Part shown: piece by piece, positions 62,501-64,000 of the stretch | Layout of the letters: each line of letters starts with the position of its first letter | Position numbering within the stretch: position 1 is the first letter of the stretch | Assembly (NCBI RefSeq): GCF_000585375.1 | Contig: NZ_KK073874.1 | Span: 4,216,001-4,280,000 of the forward strand | Length of the DNA: 64,000 nt | Origin: Cryptosporangium arvum DSM 44712 | GTDB taxonomy: Bacteria; Actinomycetota; Actinomycetes; Mycobacteriales; Cryptosporangiaceae | Direction of reading: 5' to 3' | Notes under the pieces: model-generated | The model's input: the letters and a program-made list of their open reading frames with translations, nothing else | Database searches by the model: none | Told to the model about the DNA's origin: nothing | Position numbers and translations under genes: made by a program

Positions 62501-64000
62501 CCCCGAGCGGCAAGCTCGACCGGCGGGCGCTGCCGGCCCCGGTGGTCCGGCGCGACGCGTCGACCGCACTGGTGGAACCGCGGACCGACACCGAGCGGCT
62601 GATCGCCGGCCTCTGGTCCGAACTGCTCGGCGTCGACACGCTCGGCATCGACGACGACTTCTTCGACCTGGGCGGGCACTCGCTGATCGCCACCCAGGTG
62701 GCGGCGCGGCTGCGCCGGGTCGCCGCGGGCGGGGTCTCGGTACTCGACCTGTTCGCGTACCGCACGATCCGCGAGCTCGCGGCGTTCGTCGAGCAACCGG
62801 CGCGGGCACGGGGGCCGCGCCGGTTGCTCAACGAGCTCACCCGGCCCGTCCCGGCCGACCAGCGCGTGGCCACGCTGGTCTGCGTCCCTTACGGCGGCGG
62901 CAGCGCGGTCGTCTACCAGCCGCTGGCCGACGCGCTGCCGGCCGGGTGGTCGCTGTACTCGGTCGCGATCCCCGGCCAGGACATCGGGCTGCGCGAAGAC
63001 CCGCTGCCGTTCGACGAGCTGGCCGCGCGGTGCGTCACCGAGGTGATCGAGCGGATCGAAGGGCCGGTGGTGATCTACGGGCACTGCGGGGTGGGCTCCT
63101 CGCTGGCGGTGGAGACGGCCCGGCGCCTGGAGGCGGCCGGCCGGGCGGTCGAGGCGGTCTACATCGGCGCGGTGTTCCCGTTCGCGCGCCCCACCGGCCG
63201 GGTGTCGTCGCTGCTCTCGACGATCGCCGGGCGCGAACGTCTGCTCGGCAACCGGGTCTACGAGAACTGGCTGCGGTCGATGGGCGTCGACATGGCCGAG
63301 CTGGATCCGGCCGAGTCGGACGTGATCGTCGCGAACATGCGGAAGGCCTCCGAGATCGCCGAGGAGTACTTCACCGGGTTGTTCGCCGGTGGCGCCGCTC
63401 CGCTGCGGGCCCCGATCGTCTCGGTGGTCGGCAACCGCGACCCGCAGACCGAGTTCTACCAGGAGCGGTACCGCGAGTGGCACCTCCTCGGGCCGTCCGC
63501 GTCGCTCGTCGTGCTGGACGAGGGTGGCCACTTCTTCCTGAAGTACCGGGCCGCCGAGCTCGCCGAGATCGTCACCACCGTCCACCGCACCGACGAGCCG
63601 CTCCGCGACCCGGAGGGCGGCTGGAGCGTCACCGGTCGCTCGACCTCGGGCGTCGCACCGCGGCGGACGAGCGGGCCGGAGCCGAGCCTGCGGCGGTTCG
63701 GGACGGTCGCGGCGGCGCAGCTGGTCTCGATCGTCGGCTCGGCGCTGAGCGAGTTCGCGATCCCGCTGTGGATCTACACGCAGACCGGTTCGCTGGTGAA
63801 GTTCGCGACGTTCGCGGTCCTCGGCCTGGTGCCCGGGATGCTCGTCGCGCCGTTCGCCGGTGCGGTCGTCGACCGGTACGACCGGCGGCGGGTCATGCTG
63901 ATCGCCGACGCCGCGGCCGGCGGCAGCCAGGCCGTGCTGCTCGGCCTCGCGCTCACCGGTCGCCTGGGCATCGGCGCGATCTACGTGCTGCTGGTGACGC
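59587..64000 (+). CDS. Non-ribosomal peptide synthetase C-A-PCP-TE fused to MFS exporter, 3' end beyond window
   Basis: From ATG 59587 (inside the previous stop) the frame is open to the window end (1471 residues). The C domain has HHVVTDG near 166. The A domain has [11 protein letters not shown] and pocket residues D-V-W-H-I-S-L-I-D-K, an almost exact Ser code. The PCP motif is LGGHSLIAT near 1030. A thioesterase follows ([19 protein letters not shown]) whose nucleophile position is Cys1167 in YGHCGVGSS rather than Ser, with His in DEGGHFF. After a linker of about 40 residues an EntS-like MFS transporter starts ([18 protein letters not shown], then [15 protein letters not shown]). Synthesis, release and export would be joined in one chain. 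Confidence 0.93.
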   Translation, partial: MTTDALSPAKRALLERRLRRRTAPVATIPARPDGEAPQLSFAQERLWFLEQLTPGSGAYTIPVVLRVRGPLDRAALRTALCGVVARHEPLRSRFTDAGDGRPVLTVDPPVAAAALELDLEEVAEEHAQARVEAHVTPPFDLAAGPLVRPLLLRLGAEDHLFVLAIHHVVTDGWSMDLFLDELTAHYDAAVTGVPAELPALPVRYRDYAAWQRARTDGPEKEADLAYWRGAVAGLEPLDLPTDHPRPPRQTFRGAEYTLDLGAPVRTGVTRLADAHGATPYMVLLAGVHALLGRYSGQADFAVGSPVAGRTQAELEKLIGLFVNTLTLRASLGGDPTFAELVRRTRETCLDAFAHQELPFEQLVQALNVPRDVSRSPLFQVLFAVQNYAEHSGRAPVGTVLEHWSAPVVATRFDLEIYVRDDPAGHLWATFVYNTDLFRPDTVERLAGHLRRLLEAGLHDPDRPVGDIALTTPDERVARTGPPVEVAPDATLPSLIAESVRRRPAAVAVTFSGQDLTYAELDARSAALADRLRGLGIGPGHLVAICAERSLELVVALYAVLRVGAAYVPLDPEYPVRRLEFMLADSGASIVLTQRRFASLLPSQRQIHLDDATDDDVRPDVVGGGPEPGPRPTDPAYVIYTSGSTGRPKGVPNTHRGIVNRLDWMQRTYRLGDDDVVLQKTPASFDVSVWEFFWPLLAGARLVLAEPGGHKDAEYLRDLVRTEGVTTLHFVPSMLAMFLDADGVTGCASLRRVICSGEELPVDLARRCLALLPAELHNLYGPTEAAIDVTAWHCGADALEGLPRVPIGAPIQNLTLYVLDDRLRPVPVGLPGQLYLAGVGLATGYLNRPALTAERFGPDPFGPPGSRMYATGDLARWRPDGTVDFLGRIDSQVKLRGLRIEPGEIEAELRRQPGVREAAVVVREDHPGDKRLVAYLVAPGGVDDAALRTALRGALPDHFVPAAYVELPALPLTPSGKLDRRALPAPVVRRDASTALVEPRTDTERLIAGLWSELLGVDTLGIDDDFFDLGGHSLIATQVAARLRRVAAGGVSVLDLFAYRTIRELAAFVEQPARARGPRRLLNELTRPVPADQRVATLVCVPYGGGSAVVYQPLADALPAGWSLYSVAIPGQDIGLREDPLPFDELAARCVTEVIERIEGPVVIYGHCGVGSSLAVETARRLEAAGRAVEAVYIGAVFPFARPTGRVSSLLSTIAGRERLLGNRVYENWLRSMGVDMAELDPAESDVIVANMRKASEIAEEYFTGLFAGGAAPLRAPIVSVVGNRDPQTEFYQERYREWHLLGPSASLVVLDEGGHFFLKYRAAELAEIVTTVHRTDEPLRDPEGGWSVTGRSTSGVAPRRTSGPEPSLRRFGTVAAAQLVSIVGSALSEFAIPLWIYTQTGSLVKFATFAVLGLVPGMLVAPFAGAVVDRYDRRRVMLIADAAAGGSQAVLLGLALTGRLGIGAIYVLLVT

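Noticed and set aside
56534-63585. Very long minus-strand open frames opposite the NRPS genes
   Set aside because: They are antisense shadows of a GC-rich gene whose third-position bias keeps other frames open; they have no domains and low-complexity Arg/Gly/Ala content.
1-64000. CRISPR arrays, tRNA or rRNA genes, transposases, phage genes
   Set aside because: None were recognised on either strand when reading through the window; a short tRNA cannot be fully excluded without a dedicated scan.

Overview
The window is very GC-rich (about 72%) with dense, often translationally coupled genes, GTG and even TTG starts, SARP, PaaX, LuxR-type response regulators and NRPS genes. This points to a soil actinomycete with a large genome (a Cryptosporangium- or Frankiales-like organism would fit, but the species cannot be named from this sequence). 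No rRNA, tRNA, CRISPR array or insertion sequence was seen.

Layout. 1-9.3 kb: regulators (TetR, Crp/Fnr, TetR, LuxR-type response regulator), a decayed MerR/SDR chimera, a DoxX-like protein, an epoxide hydrolase, a double-length histidine kinase and a Kup potassium transporter. 9.5-16.3 kb: a large SARP/NB-ARC/TPR regulator, then a compact operon starting with a 57-residue peptide carrying eight cysteines, followed by a MauE-like redox membrane protein, a TlpA/MauD-like thioredoxin, an ABC exporter and an S26 signal peptidase. I read this as an undescribed disulfide-rich secreted peptide (RiPP-like) system and consider it the main find. 16.3-25.2 kb: two coupled unknown genes, a winged-helix regulator, TerC behind a probable manganese (yybP-ykoY) riboswitch, a cytochrome b/molybdopterin fusion, a LigJ-like amidohydrolase, a secreted bulb-type lectin, an NfeD/flotillin pair and a CobW GTPase.

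25.4-37.5 kb is one tightly coupled ten-gene operon: a Dpp/Opp-type ABC importer (one permease fused to its ATPase), two alpha/beta hydrolases, a CaiB-type CoA-transferase, two proteins of the 2-hydroxyacyl-CoA dehydratase family that lack the iron-sulfur cysteines, and a PaaX regulator. It looks like uptake, hydrolysis, CoA activation and a final unusual dehydratase-like step on an unknown acid. 37.5-41.6 kb: a two-component system divergent from an MMPL exporter. 41.6-46.7 kb: a LacI regulator with two matching operators and a sugar ABC importer plus SGNH esterase. 46.7-50.2 kb: a GGDEF protein, MerR regulator, CPBP protease and a truncated ECF sigma/anti-sigma remnant.

50.2-64 kb: a glycosyltransferase divergent from an NRPS locus. 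The first NRPS is C-A-PCP-C-A-PCP-C-PCP, so its third module has no adenylation domain. The second is C-A-PCP-TE with a cysteine in place of the usual thioesterase serine, and it continues in frame into an MFS exporter that runs off the window. Binding-pocket residues suggest Gly, a basic residue, an unspecified residue, then Ser.
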